DNA of 64,000 nt, from contig CM030362.1 of the NCBI GenBank assembly GCA_017893485.1, forward strand, positions 35,223,565 through 35,287,564, given 5' to 3'. A program made the translations under genes and the position numbers. Position 1 is the stretch's first letter; each line of letters opens with the position of its first letter. Positions 1 to 10,051 of the stretch are shown here, piece after piece. The DNA is from Hemerocallis citrina. Its lineage: Eukaryota; Streptophyta; Magnoliopsida; Asparagales; Asphodelaceae. The notes beneath the pieces are model-generated. The model did no database searches. It was not told the origin of the DNA and was given only the letters and a program-made list of their open reading frames with translations.

Positions 1-2204
1 TGACGAGCGAGAAGTTTCAAGGAGGTGAGATGATTCAGTTTTGGAAGTGAATGTGCAAGCACAGTTGTATCAGTTACTGAAACTTCTGAGATAGCCAGAT
101 TACGAAGGTTTGATAGCATGGCAAGGTCTCTCCGTATCCAACTTCCAGCTCTAACAATTTTTAAGGTCTGCAAGCCTCGCAAGTTTGCAATAACGGATGA
201 AGACTCGACCGTAAATGCATACTTTGTGTATACATGCCTCAATGTCTGAATCTGGTACAACGTCTTTGGTAGTGTCATGATGCCGGTTCTTTTTACATCC
301 AATGTTTGTAAATTACGTAGCTTTCCAATTGAAGAAGGAAGATACCAAAGACTTAGGGTTCTGAGCTTAATGTGCCTTAAATGGACCAAACCTCCGATCT
401 CCTTTGGTAGCTTTGACTTGTGAAATACAACTTCGACAGGACAGTGCAGATGGATCACTCTCAGTAACTTGAACCCATGTAAGATGCTGTTTAAAACTTT
501 AAAATCCATTGAACTGAAACCTAATAATGTCCTTGCTCTGTATTCTGAATTGCACAGCTTATCACTAAAGACTTCGTAAAAAATAACCAAGCGACGTGAA
601 GAAACTATGTCATGATTGTCAAGATTGTTGTTGTAAATCCTGAAAAAGCCATCTTCTTTAGCCTCTGAGATGCACAAGTCATGAACAAGATCATGGATTT
701 GGATGTTCTTGGCCCTTGCAGTAGTGACACTCCTGTCAACAGCTTGAACCATGCACCTCTGGATTAGCTCGTCCATGTAGCCATTCGCAGTTTGCTCCAG
801 TGTTTGTCTCTCGTTTTGAGGAATAAAACCCTCTGCAATCCACATCTTGATCAACTCAGATGCTTTGATCTGGTAGTCCTCGGGAAAAGAACCCAAGTAA
901 AGAAAGCATGATTTCAAGTTGTGACTTGGTAAGTGATTATAACTCAAAGCAAGTATCTGTAAACATTGTTTGCCATCAACTGTCGACTCCCAATCCATGT
1001 TCTCGGCCACTTCCAGCCATGCGTTGTAGGTGGGATTCTTTCTTGAGAGCAAGCCTCCCAACACCACTAGTGCGAGAGGCAAACCCCCGCATCTCTTCAC
1101 AAGTTCTTGTCCCAATTTCTCCAACTCATCTGGACAGGTTGATACATCATTCCGACCAGATGGAAAAGCCTTGTTTAGAAACAGTTCCCAACTTTGTTGT
1201 TGGTTTAAAAATGGAAGCTCATAAGGAGGGATACTCGGGTCAGCTGACCTCGCAACATCCATAATACGGGTAGTTAGCAACACTCTGCTACCATTCATAG
1301 CATTCGGAAATGCAGATTTTATACGCTCCCATAGCTCTTGTGCCCATATGTCATCCAAAACAATTAAGTATCTACTATGCTTCAAAAACTCATACAAATT
1401 TGATTTCAGCTCCTCTGCATCCATCCTCTCCAACCTCTCTGAATGCTCCCTAGTGAAGACCGCACCTGTGACCTTTTTCGTGATTCTCCTCAGAAGCTCA
1501 CTTACCCTATAATCTTGAGACACCGTGACCCATGCACAAACACTGAAATGCGACTCAACCTCATTGCTATTATACACTACCGTGGCAAGTGTAGTCTTGC
1601 CCAGGCCACCCATACCGACAACAGAAATCACACATCGCCTCAATACATCGGTATTTAACAGAAGCTCTAACACAAACATCTTGTGTGCATCAAAGCCGAC
1701 GACAATTGCATCATCATCCAGATGAGGAGATAATTGCCTCATCGCCTGAAGTTTCTCATCCAGTTCTATGGACGATTCTTGTCTACCTTCACCAAGATTA
1801 ACAATCCCATAAGCATCTCTACTCTCCCTAATGTTATCGATTTTCGATTTTATATGCAAGATCTCATTGCCTATATCATGAAGATGCACAATTTCACATG
1901 GGAAGCAAAAATACCTCCTGAAAAACTCAGTGAGTGTTCCTGTTCTGCTCTCAGTATGAAGAAGGAAGGTGTCTACGACATCTTCAGATTGTTGCGCAAC
2001 TTCTCTTACATCTTTCACCCAATTCTTCATTCTCTCATCTCCTTTTCTTCGCTTCGAATCGGCGTCTTTGAGGAAGCACTCCATTCGTCGGAGCTCGGAG
2101 CGGAGCCATACGATTTCGCTGCGAACTCCACCTACCAAAGTGGCTTCCTGGAGGAGGAGGACGCCCAGCTTCTCCACTGCAGCCGCGACGACACCATCAG
2201 CCAT
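1..2204 (-). CDS. CC-NB-ARC-LRR disease resistance protein (NLR), 3' part beyond window
   Basis: This is an intracellular immune receptor of the RPM1/RPP8/RPP13-like CNL class. The minus-strand frame from ATG at 2204 shows no stop where I translated it and still reads as LRR at the window edge, giving 734 codons, so the gene is intact but cut by the edge. An Rx-type coiled coil covers residues 1 to about 140 with an EDVVD motif at 74-78 (variant of EDVID). The NB-ARC follows: P-loop GMGGLGKTT near 196 (about 1593-1617), kinase-2 LIVLDDIW, a TTR motif, GLPLA, CFLYLGSFPEDY, and IHDLVHDLC near 502 (670-698) in the MHD position. LRRs such as LPSSIGKLRNLQTLDV follow. The start is supported by the canonical MAD beginning and by the unit B and C copies. 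A foldback element lies 124 bp upstream, so promoter and leader probably overlap it. It lies on the same strand as, and 1.7 kb from, a receptor-kinase terminal exon. Confidence 0.93.
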   Translation of the reverse strand, partial: MADGVVAAAVEKLGVLLLQEATLVGGVRSEIVWLRSELRRMECFLKDADSKRRKGDERMKNWVKDVREVAQQSEDVVDTFLLHTESRTGTLTEFFRRYFCFPCEIVHLHDIGNEILHIKSKIDNIRESRDAYGIVNLGEGRQESSIELDEKLQAMRQLSPHLDDDAIVVGFDAHKMFVLELLLNTDVLRRCVISVVGMGGLGKTTLATVVYNSNEVESHFSVCAWVTVSQDYRVSELLRRITKKVTGAVFTREHSERLERMDAEELKSNLYEFLKHSRYLIVLDDIWAQELWERIKSAFPNAMNGSRVLLTTRIMDVARSADPSIPPYELPFLNQQQSWELFLNKAFPSGRNDVSTCPDELEKLGQELVKRCGGLPLALVVLGGLLSRKNPTYNAWLEVAENMDWESTVDGKQCLQILALSYNHLPSHNLKSCFLYLGSFPEDYQIKASELIKMWIAEGFIPQNERQTLEQTANGYMDELIQRCMVQAVDRSVTTARAKNIQIHDLVHDLCISEAKEDGFFRIYNNNLDNHDIVSSRRLVIFYEVFSDKLCNSEYRARTLLGFSSMDFKVLNSILHGFKLLRVIHLHCPVEVVFHKSKLPKEIGGLVHLRHIKLRTLSLWYLPSSIGKLRNLQTLDVKRTGIMTLPKTLYQIQTLRHVYTKYAFTVESSSVIANLRGLQTLKIVRAGSWIRRDLAMLSNLRNLAISEVSVTDTTVLAHSLPKLNHLTSLKLLAR

Positions 2205-2327
2205 TTAGGTTGGGTGTTGATTCTTGATGCACAGCAATTGGGGGTTTGACAAAGTTTAAGAGTTCGACGGAATTAGAGGAAAGAGATTTCGGATCTAGGG
2301 TTTTGAGATTGAGTTTCGAGAATGATT
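2205..2327 (-). promoter_or_regulatory. NLR 5' leader and proximal promoter, unit A
   Basis: These 123 bp lie between the NLR ATG and the foldback element and are conserved in all three units (18669-18791 and 30429-30552). I see no clear TATA box. The short distance implies that the transcription start is either in this stretch or inside the foldback element. That is inference from spacing only. Confidence 0.4.
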
Positions 2328-2856
2328 TGCGGTACTAGGCCACTTTTTGAAACTATTTGCTATTTCAGGCCACTTCACAAACTATTAGTATTTTTGGCTA
2401 GCCAGTGCCACGTCAGCAACGGACGCTATTAGGAATAGCGGCCTCTTTATAGCGACCAACACATTGTATTCTCACATTTGGCAGATTATAGAGGATATTG
2501 TATAATTGCAAACCATTTGGTATAACTGGGGTCGCTATTGTCAATAATGGCATCATCTAACTAAGGTCGCTATTCCCAGTGGGCCTAAAAGCAATTGGGC
2601 CAACCTGCGGTCGCTATTGGGAATAGCAACCTTGGTTATACGAGGCCGCTATTAACAATAGCGACCTCAGTTACACAAGTCGTGTCTATTATACAATATT
2701 CTCTCTATAAGCTGACAAGTGTGAAAGGTCGCTATGAAGAGGCCGCTACTGAAAATAGCGGTCGCTGCTGACGCGGCACTGGCTAGCAAAAAATGCTAAT
2801 AGTTTGTGAACTGACATAAAATCGCAAATAGTTTCATAAAGTGGCCTAGTACCGCA
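2328..2856. mobile_element. Foldback/MITE element upstream of NLR, unit A
   Basis: A 0.53 kb element with long terminal inverted repeats: it opens TGCGGTACTAGGCCACTTT and closes with its near-perfect reverse complement, and the inverted match continues about 100 bp inward through GCTAGCCAGTGCC and CGTCAGCA. The interior is full of GGTCGCTATT and AATAGCGACC words in both orientations, so most of the element could fold into one hairpin. It has no coding capacity. I found no convincing target site duplication, so the superfamily is not assigned; Mutator-type foldback is possible. It sits at the same place in all three units and therefore predates the duplications. Confidence 0.85.
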
Positions 2857-3931
2857 AAAAAATCCAACATTTGTTTTATTCAGATGTTTACTACGAACTA
2901 AGTTTAACACATTTTAATTTAGTAATTTATTACAAAGTCTTAAAATCTCTCTCTAGCCCAAATATGAAAAGTATTGAAGTCGCATTTAAGAATAACAGCC
3001 TAAAAAAAAATAGTAATTTACACGTGCGATGCACGTTTTAATAATTTCAAAAAAAAAAAAAAAAGCTCAGACATATGGAGGATTTGAATCGAAAACCTTC
3101 TTTATATTAGTTTGTACGTGCGTTGCACATGTTGGTAGAATGACAAAATGACAAATGACACTAAGGTCTTCTTCCATTATAATATTAGAGATTAGAGATA
3201 TTTGTGAATAGACCTCAATCAAGCACTGCCGCCTCACAATCGAATAGGCAGCATGTCCGCACGATGAAATTAATTTGGAAAGTGGGCTTGTTGGTAAAAT
3301 AGTTTTAAAAAGTAGGTAAATTTGGGGGGAAAATCAGGATCAGAGGAGAGTTATTGTTTGAATTTTACTGAAGACGGTGACTTTCATAAATTCATTGATC
3401 CCTGTATACAGATCAATTATGACTGAAACTTTATTGGACGAGCAAACAGAAAAAAAAACAAATGCAAGAAACAACACATTCAAAGGATAACAAGAAAAAA
3501 GTTATTGACTTCAATACTATAAATAAATAGCAGTTGAGATAAGTAAAATATATTTTCATCTCCAAGCTGAGTAATCTTCAGATTATTCAAACTCTTCATA
3601 TATGTCCTCTAGGTAACTGGTTCTAGAACTCGCAACCGTATTACAATTCAAGAAGTACAATCAAGAAGCAACTACTGCAATGAAAAATTAACAACAAAAA
3701 TAAAACTTCATTACATTCATAAAAGAGCAGCAACACAGTGCAAAAGGTCTTCAAATACTCTTGACATAAGAATGAACCATCCAGAGTACATACAAGATAA
3801 GATCTAACAAGTACATAAAGATGCAAGAGAGTCGAGCAATGAATCCAATACTACAGAAACGAGATATCTATATTCTTACATAAAATGCCAAATTCCACTC
3901 CTTAGACTTGTTTCTGCCATTTACCTAGGCT
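2857..3931. other. Spacer between NLR foldback element and kinase exon 2 (3' flank of kinase), unit A
   Basis: No gene is seen. AT-rich spacer with an A run (3050-3063) and two imperfect palindromic words built on GTGCGATGCAC and GTGCGTTGCAC (near 3022 and 3116). The part next to 3931 is the presumed 3' UTR of the kinase gene. A 61-codon reading frame at 3641-3826 is kept in all three units but has no recognisable domain, and recent duplication alone explains it. Confidence 0.6.
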
Positions 3932-4269
3932 TCATTGCTCAAGAGAACGCCTGATCGAAAGTAAAACCTTGATGATATCTCCCATCGCTGGCCGAGAACT
4001 TGGTGATTTGTGGGAACACAAGAGGCCAATTCTAAGAAGCGTTGATACACACTTTTCAATGTTTTCTTTGTTGGCTTCACTTGGGACTAAGTGTGCTTCC
4101 ATGACCTCCAAGATTTGATTATCAAAGGACATGTCAACATAATTATGGAGGCTCTGATAATTCGTGACTGTATCATCAGTTGGTCTCTTTCCTGTAAACA
4201 TCTCTAGCAGAAGTATGCCATAACTGTACACATCTCCTTTAATAGAAGCTCTGTTTGCCATGCCATACT
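3932..4269 (-). pseudogene. Orphan LRR receptor kinase exon 2, unit A
   Basis: This is the C-terminal kinase exon of an Xa21/EFR-type LRR receptor kinase. The minus strand shows an AG acceptor at 4270-4271, then a phase-matched start, then EYGMANRASIKGDVYSYGIL, EMFTGKRPTD and the final kinase helices with the SRPAMGD stretch, ending in a stop at 3932. It is 338 nt long, as in units B and C. No first exon lies in unit A: upstream is intron sequence followed by transposons. It could be used only if a transcript from exon 1 at 49.6-52.4 kb read through more than 45 kb, so I treat it as a duplicated orphan. Substitutions relative to unit C include Q for L in NYLSLHNY, I for T in LRTGLL and A for V in RPVMGD. 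Confidence 0.85.
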
Positions 4270-4322
4270 CTAGTTGTATACATGGAAAAACACAAAGTTA
4301 GAGAAGTGGCATGCCTTAAATA

Positions 4323-4590
4323 TGTTGGATGTATATGTATATTCTCAATATAATAGGATAATATTGTGTATATTATTCTATGGGGCAACACGGGTTTACA
4401 CGTGTTATGTATTAATTATTGGAACGGGTTGAGTGGGCTAAAAGCCCAGTACCCTAAACCCAGTCTAATCTCTTTATAAGCTGGTCTAGAGATAGTGCTC
4501 TGTGATATTCCAATACTGATAAGCAGGGTATAATATCTTAAGCGGCTAGAGATTAATCCTAACCCTAATTTCCCCAAATCAGTATTAACA
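4323..4590 (+). repeat. 5' LTR of AOX-carrying element
   Basis: 268 bp with TG...CA ends, matching 9779-10046 base for base by eye. It is bounded on the left by target duplication AAATA. The word TTTATAAGCTGG in its second half could serve as promoter core, but that is inference. Confidence 0.93.
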
Positions 4591-4885
4591 ATCTTAAGAT
4601 ATTAAACATCTCACCTCCGACCAAGACTGCCGCCGCTGTCTCCAACCAAGGCTGCCGACGCCGTCGTTGATCCAGATCGAAGTCGCCGTCGAGGATCTTG
4701 ATCGCAGCGTCGTCGCGGATCTCGCTCGCTGCAGTCGTCGAAGCCCCAGATCTGGTCGTCGTCTCAGATCGCGGCCTGTCGTCGTTGATCCGGTGCGTCG
4801 CCGCCGGTGTGGATCGTCTCTGGTCGTCGAAGCCCCAGATCTGGTCGTCTTCCTCAAAGCTTCCATCGCTGTTGGAGTCTAGGGT

Positions 4886-5254
4886 TTGATCCGTTCGCAG
4901 CTTCGCTTCGTCTCCACATTTCCTCCGCCTCTCGGCACCGACGGCGGTGACCGGAACGAGAAGTCGGCAGTGACCGGATCCAAGGACGACAAGGTGGAGG
5001 CGAGTTATTGGGGCGTTTCGCTTCCGAAAATCGTAAAGAGCGACGGGACCGAATGGAAATGGTCGTGTTTTAAGCCATGGGATTCGTACTCATCGGACCA
5101 GAACATCGATCTAAACAAGCATCGCGTGCCTGTCACTTTGAGGGATGAGTTGGCACTGTTGATGGTGAAATTGATGCGGTGGCCAACTGATATATTCTGC
5201 AAGATGGTTGGAGCATATCCAGATCCAGTCAAAATGAATCAAATTTGGATCTAA
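4886..5254 (+). pseudogene. Captured alternative oxidase N-terminal fragment (AOX exon-1-like)
   Basis: The 122-codon frame reads as the N-terminal third of a plant mitochondrial alternative oxidase: KDDKVEASYWGVSLPKI, DGTEWKWSCFKPWDSY, IDLNKHRVPVTLRDELA and LRWPTDIF follow one another in the family order. After PTDIFCK the similarity stops, and 18 unrelated residues precede the stop. The di-iron binding region and the membrane helices of AOX lie downstream of this point and are absent, so no ubiquinol oxidase activity is possible. The fragment lies between the LTRs in the sense direction, has no visible intron, and is best read as host exon sequence transduced by the retroelement. Whether the frame is translated is unknown. 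Start: the listed frame begins with ATG at 4886, but an upstream fused start is possible. Confidence 0.8.
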
Positions 5255-8200
5255 CCAGTAGAGACACCCATTGGATATTGATTTGTATTCCGTGTTTGGG
5301 GAGAAGACTGGATTTGCTGCAGATATAAATTAAAGATAAGTTATTCACCAAATTTAAATTGTTATTTAATTATTTGTTTGAATTTTGTTGCTAAGTGCTA
5401 AAGTTCAAAACCGTATTAAGTATTGTTTAATTAAATACAAATCTGAATAACTACTTTGGCTACGTGCTATGGATCAAATATTTATTTTGATAGACTTTGA
5501 CTATAAAGTTGAATCTCCAAATTAAATTGTTGTGAATTAGATTGTGCTAATAATTTGTTTAATTGGCTAATCTTTAATAATTTGATGAATGTAGGAACTC
5601 CAAAGTTACTTACAATTGTGTGTTGGAGACGATGGATATGCATTACGGTTGAATAAGTCTGCACTACGCAGGCTTCTCCATCGAATTTGGAAAACACTTC
5701 TAACTTGAAGTGTCGGTATGATCTACTCTAACTTTTTAGTATTTTTCATATGATGAATGTGTTAACGTTCTGTGCGTTTGATCATATGATTGAGAGTTTT
5801 AGATCATAGTTATTCTCGCTTTGGAAAACTAGCATGTTTAGGATTGTTAAGTATTTTATCATACTATGTGTATAGATATTTTGACAAATCCATTGTTTGC
5901 AGTTTGTGTGAGATTATATATTTGCTTCTCTAATAATTAAAATTTTTGTATAAGATCTATGACAAATGTCCGTAACTTAGATAGGAGCATCCTGTAATGC
6001 AGAATATGACTCCATTATTTACGTTTTGTTCTTTATCGTTCATTGTACTGTGTGTGCAAAATTGAATTATAAAATATGGGTCATTATCTTGCTTAGTGTT
6101 TCGAAGATGATGAAGAACGAATAAAGAAAATATAGCTCAATTTGTTTGAGCATGGGGACATTGTTAGAATCACTAGAGAAAGCGAACAATTTTTGTGATA
6201 GAGTAATCTTGTATTAGCTCTTATAAGGTGCGTACATTGTCAATCGCATGTATAAGTTGAGTCTAACAAATGAAACAATTAATAATAATAGTTCTAATTA
6301 TGTTCTTGAACCTAGCATAATTGGCTAGGATTTGAGAAATATATATTCAATTGTTTGTGAGGAAATGTGATCTAATTATCAAAACTGTGGGGGAAATGGA
6401 GTTAAAAGCTATTGAGTCAAAAGCTTTAACATCCAAGTTGTTTTGAAATTTAGAATCACTATGAACTATATATTAAATTGTTTGTTCTTGTTAAAACTCA
6501 TAACTCTGCTAAATGACACTCCATTAAATATGACAAATATGGAAGTTGTGCTCAGATTATGATCACTAGAAAATCATTTAGTATGGTCTCTAGGAGCACA
6601 TAACTACTTGAGTCAATACATTCTGATATTTGTGATCTCAGTAGCTTTGCAACTAGATGAGACAATTATTGGTCAGAAGTATTTAATCGCTTTTGTAGAT
6701 GATTAATATAAGTCTGTCATATATATGAAGAATAAAGCACTTATTATTCTTAAGGAATTAAAAAAATTATAGTTGAATGCTAAAAATCAAGGGTTCAGAT
6801 TTGATAGAGGTGCTGAATATGTTTAACAACTTTAGAGAAGTTTGCATTGGGCATAATCTCCACTGCACTCTATTTACAACAATCAAACAGTATTGATAAA
6901 AGTTAGAATCAAACTCTTAGTGAAATGTTGAATTCTATATTATTGACTGTTGTTTGTCTTGTGTAATAATGAGTGATGTTGTATTGTTAATCATATCTCT
7001 AATGTGTTACTACACCTTAAATTGAATACACCCTGTAAATCATGGCATGAAAACACAAATAATTTTGTTAAAGTGGAAATTTGTGTTGTGATACATTTGT
7101 TAGAGTACACGACCCTAGAAGGCCTAAAGTAGGACCTACAACAAATATTTGTGTGTTTAGAAAGTGCAGAATGTAGCTCTGTGGACAGATGTTGGATCTA
7201 TCTAATTTGTGTTAGAAGAATCTAGATTTGCAAAGTTCTTTGAGGATATGTTCATCAAAGATGAATATATGAAATAATCTAGTCCTACAAACACGTTCAA
7301 TGATTCACAGTTGGAATCAAGAACCAGCCTTACTGACACTTGAAAACCTGAATGACAAATGAACTAAGAAGAGTCTTTAGTGGACAATGAGATGATTTTG
7401 TGTCATACAATAATACTTCAATTTAGTTGATCTGCCAAAAGAGGCTAAAACTATATTAAGTAAGTGGGGTATTGTAGAAGAAACTTAATTTTGATTGTTC
7501 AGTAGCAATCTTAATGCTTTTTAGTAGCTAACAGATTGACTGAAAAAATGGGGTAGATTTATTTGATGTCTACTCACATGTTTGTCATATTGCTACAATA
7601 AGTATTCTTCTTACCCTTACATCTATTGAAAATTTTGTCATTCATAAAAGATATTTAAAAGTTTTGTACTGAACAGTTTTGTACTGGAAAATTTTGGACT
7701 AATATGTTTAGTGAACAAGATTTACAATTTAGTAAAATCATTGTATGCTTTGAAACATGTAATATAGCTATCGTATAAATAATTTGACAAGTTTCTCAAA
7801 GAGCCTAGTATATGAATCAAGTAATTCAGATTAGTGCCTTTAACTTTGTGGTGTGTCAAATATAATGGCTATTATTTACTTGGTTTTATTGACATGATTG
7901 TTGATTGGAAGTGACATCTCTATTATAAATGGAGTTAAATTGTGCTATCCAAATAAATTTAGCTTGAAACACCTGAGTATTGTGGTCACCATATTACGTA
8001 TAAGGGTGAGTTTTGGTTGGCAAGAGATAATCCTTAGTCAAACCCGATAAATCAATAATGTGTTTCAAAAGTGGGGATATAGTGATCGAAAGTGTGTTTT
8101 GAAACACCTTATGATTATGATACAAAGGTTGACACCTTGTGATGGTGCAACTATGAGACAGGTAAATCATTCTAAAAGAATTGAAAGTCTTATGTATACA

Positions 8201-9778
8201 AAGATCTGCACTAGAATAGACATAGCCTTTGAGGTAGGTATGATCTGCAGATTCACTAATAATCCCATACACATTTGAGTGTCCTTAAGAGGCTAATGAG
8301 ATACCTGAGTGGTACTCAAGAGTTTGCTTTGTGCTACTCAAAGTTTAGTGAAAGTCGACAACTAGTGGATATGTGTTCGCACTAGGAGGAGCAGAAAATT
8401 ATGGAGATTAATAGGCAAACAAGTGTTGCGTTCTCATCCAAGAAATCAGACCTCTATGTGTTATCCTCTGCAGGGGAAGAGGCTGAGTGGATTGAATAAC
8501 TTATTGCTAATCATCCATTTGAGAAGTTTAATGTAAATTCTCAATTCTGTTATGCGACTATCAAGCTACAATGCACTGTAGCTCATAACTCACTCTATAA
8601 TAGTAAGAGGAGTATATTAAGGCTGAAAGAAGCCTAGTTGAACTTTCTCATAGATAAAGTGCAATTGTGACAAGTATGGCCAATGCTCTTGCTAAGAGAC
8701 TTGAAAGTGATCTAATTATCAAAACTGTGGGGAAATGGAGTTAAAAGCTATTGAGTCAAAAGCTTTAACATCCAAGTTGTTTTGAAATTTAGAATCCAAT
8801 TGGAGCCATAGAGAAGTTCAAACTGAAGCATCAATTTTAGGCAGTTGACATGCTTTAGATAATTTGAAAAGTTCTATGTAAATTCTGTTAATATATAATT
8901 TCATTCCAATTTGATGATGCTATATATTTTCATAATTTACTTAGAATCATCTCATTATTCCAAAAGAAAGCATGAAAACTTGTCGATGTGTTTCCGATGT
9001 TTAGAATGGTTGTTATATCATTCCAATTCTGATGATATAACTCTTTTATGGATTCATGTTTCATTCCAATTTTGATGATTCAGAATTAACCATAATTGAT
9101 TTGACTATTCTATCATTCCAATATGAAACATAGTATAGTTCTTGTGTGGAAACTATAATAGTTCTTGTTCTTTATTTTGTTAAAGAAACTTGATTGTGAT
9201 GCTTGCGTTACATTTTGCTAAGCTATCGTTGAATTGTACTAAGTTCTTTAGTAGAACTAGATACTTTATGAAATTTGCTAGAATTCTTAGAGATATGTCT
9301 CTTGATATTCTTGTCTTCAATAAGCTAGCAAAGATGGAGGAGTTAAATCTGTCAACATAGATTTCAGAATAATGATTTGCTCAAAATGGAGGAGTAAACA
9401 TAAAGCAGTTTGCAAGGATATAGTTTTGGCTTATTTATCGAAAGAATAAATTTGCCACTTGCTTGATAAAACTTCTGTTGAGTTTAAGACTCTTGTGTTC
9501 ATGAGCTTAAAACTCATATTTTGTTCTTGAAGTTTATTTGCTTTGGTTGATTTTGAAACTATGACAGTCTCTCTAGTTGGTTTAGTCATTGTGAACTATT
9601 CTGTTTTGATATGGTTTTAGAACTATTGATTATTTTGGTTTAGTCATATTTGAACTATTCAAGTTATAATTGATTTAGTCTATTATCCATGTTCTTTATG
9701 ATTCAATAATGTTTGAATCTTTGTGATCCAATATTATTACATTGCTTAGCCTAATATATTGAGAATATAGGAGGAGAT
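5255..9778 (+). pseudogene. Decayed copia pol and 3' internal region of AOX-carrying element
   Basis: This is AT-rich sequence with scattered relics of copia pol in the plus direction. Integrase traces appear near 6625-6825 (a HSDIC-like stretch, then an FVDD-like stretch, then a DRGAEY-like stretch). An RT/RNase H trace lies at 8180-8340 (SLMYTKICTRIDIAFEVGM). All are broken by stops and frameshifts. A 90-bp segment is duplicated at 6366-6457 and 8707-8796. The stretch 5255-6360 and the stretch 8800-9767 hold no recognisable coding sequence. The purine tract before the 3' LTR ends at 9778. Confidence 0.75.
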
Positions 9779-10046
9779 TGTTGGATGTATATGTATATTC
9801 TCAATATAATAGGATAATATTGTGTATATTATTCTATGGGGCAACACGGGTTTACACGTGTTATGTATTAATTATTGGAACGGGTTGAGTGGGCTAAAAG
9901 CCCAGTACCCTAAACCCAGTCTAATCTCTTTATAAGCTGGTCTAGAGATAGTGCTCTGTGATATTCCAATACTGATAAGCAGGGTATAATATCTTAAGCG
10001 GCTAGAGATTAATCCTAACCCTAATTTCCCCAAATCAGTATTAACA
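9779..10046 (+). repeat. 3' LTR of AOX-carrying element
   Basis: 268 bp, identical by eye to 4323-4590, followed by target duplication AAATA at 10047-10051. Confidence 0.93.
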
Positions 10047-10051
10047 AAATA

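Larger units (their letters stand above)
4318..10051 (+). mobile_element. Recent non-autonomous LTR retrotransposon (copia-derived) carrying an alternative oxidase fragment
   Basis: The element spans 4323-10046. Both LTRs (4323-4590 and 9779-10046) are 268 bp, start TGTTGGATG, end TATTAACA and are identical by eye. A 5-bp target duplication AAATA flanks it (4318-4322 and 10047-10051), and units B and C show the empty site in the same kinase intron. A purine tract AGGAGGAGAT precedes the 3' LTR; I see no standard initiator-Met primer site after the 5' LTR. The interior holds a GC-rich leader (4600-4885), an AOX N-terminal fragment (4886-5254) and decayed copia pol (about 6550-8700, plus strand). 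Identical LTRs with a dead pol mean it was probably mobilised in trans after the triplication. Confidence 0.92.

Noticed and set aside
1734..2249. 171-codon plus-strand frame (copy at 29958-30473)
   Set aside because: It is the exact antisense of the NLR coiled-coil coding region and has no domain.
2318..2866. Target duplication for the foldback element
   Set aside because: Flanks are T- and A-rich and no direct repeat of 3-10 bp stands out in any of the three copies.
3641..3826. 61-codon minus frame conserved in three units
   Set aside because: It lies in the kinase 3' flank, is hydrophobic and low-complexity, and recent duplication explains its conservation.
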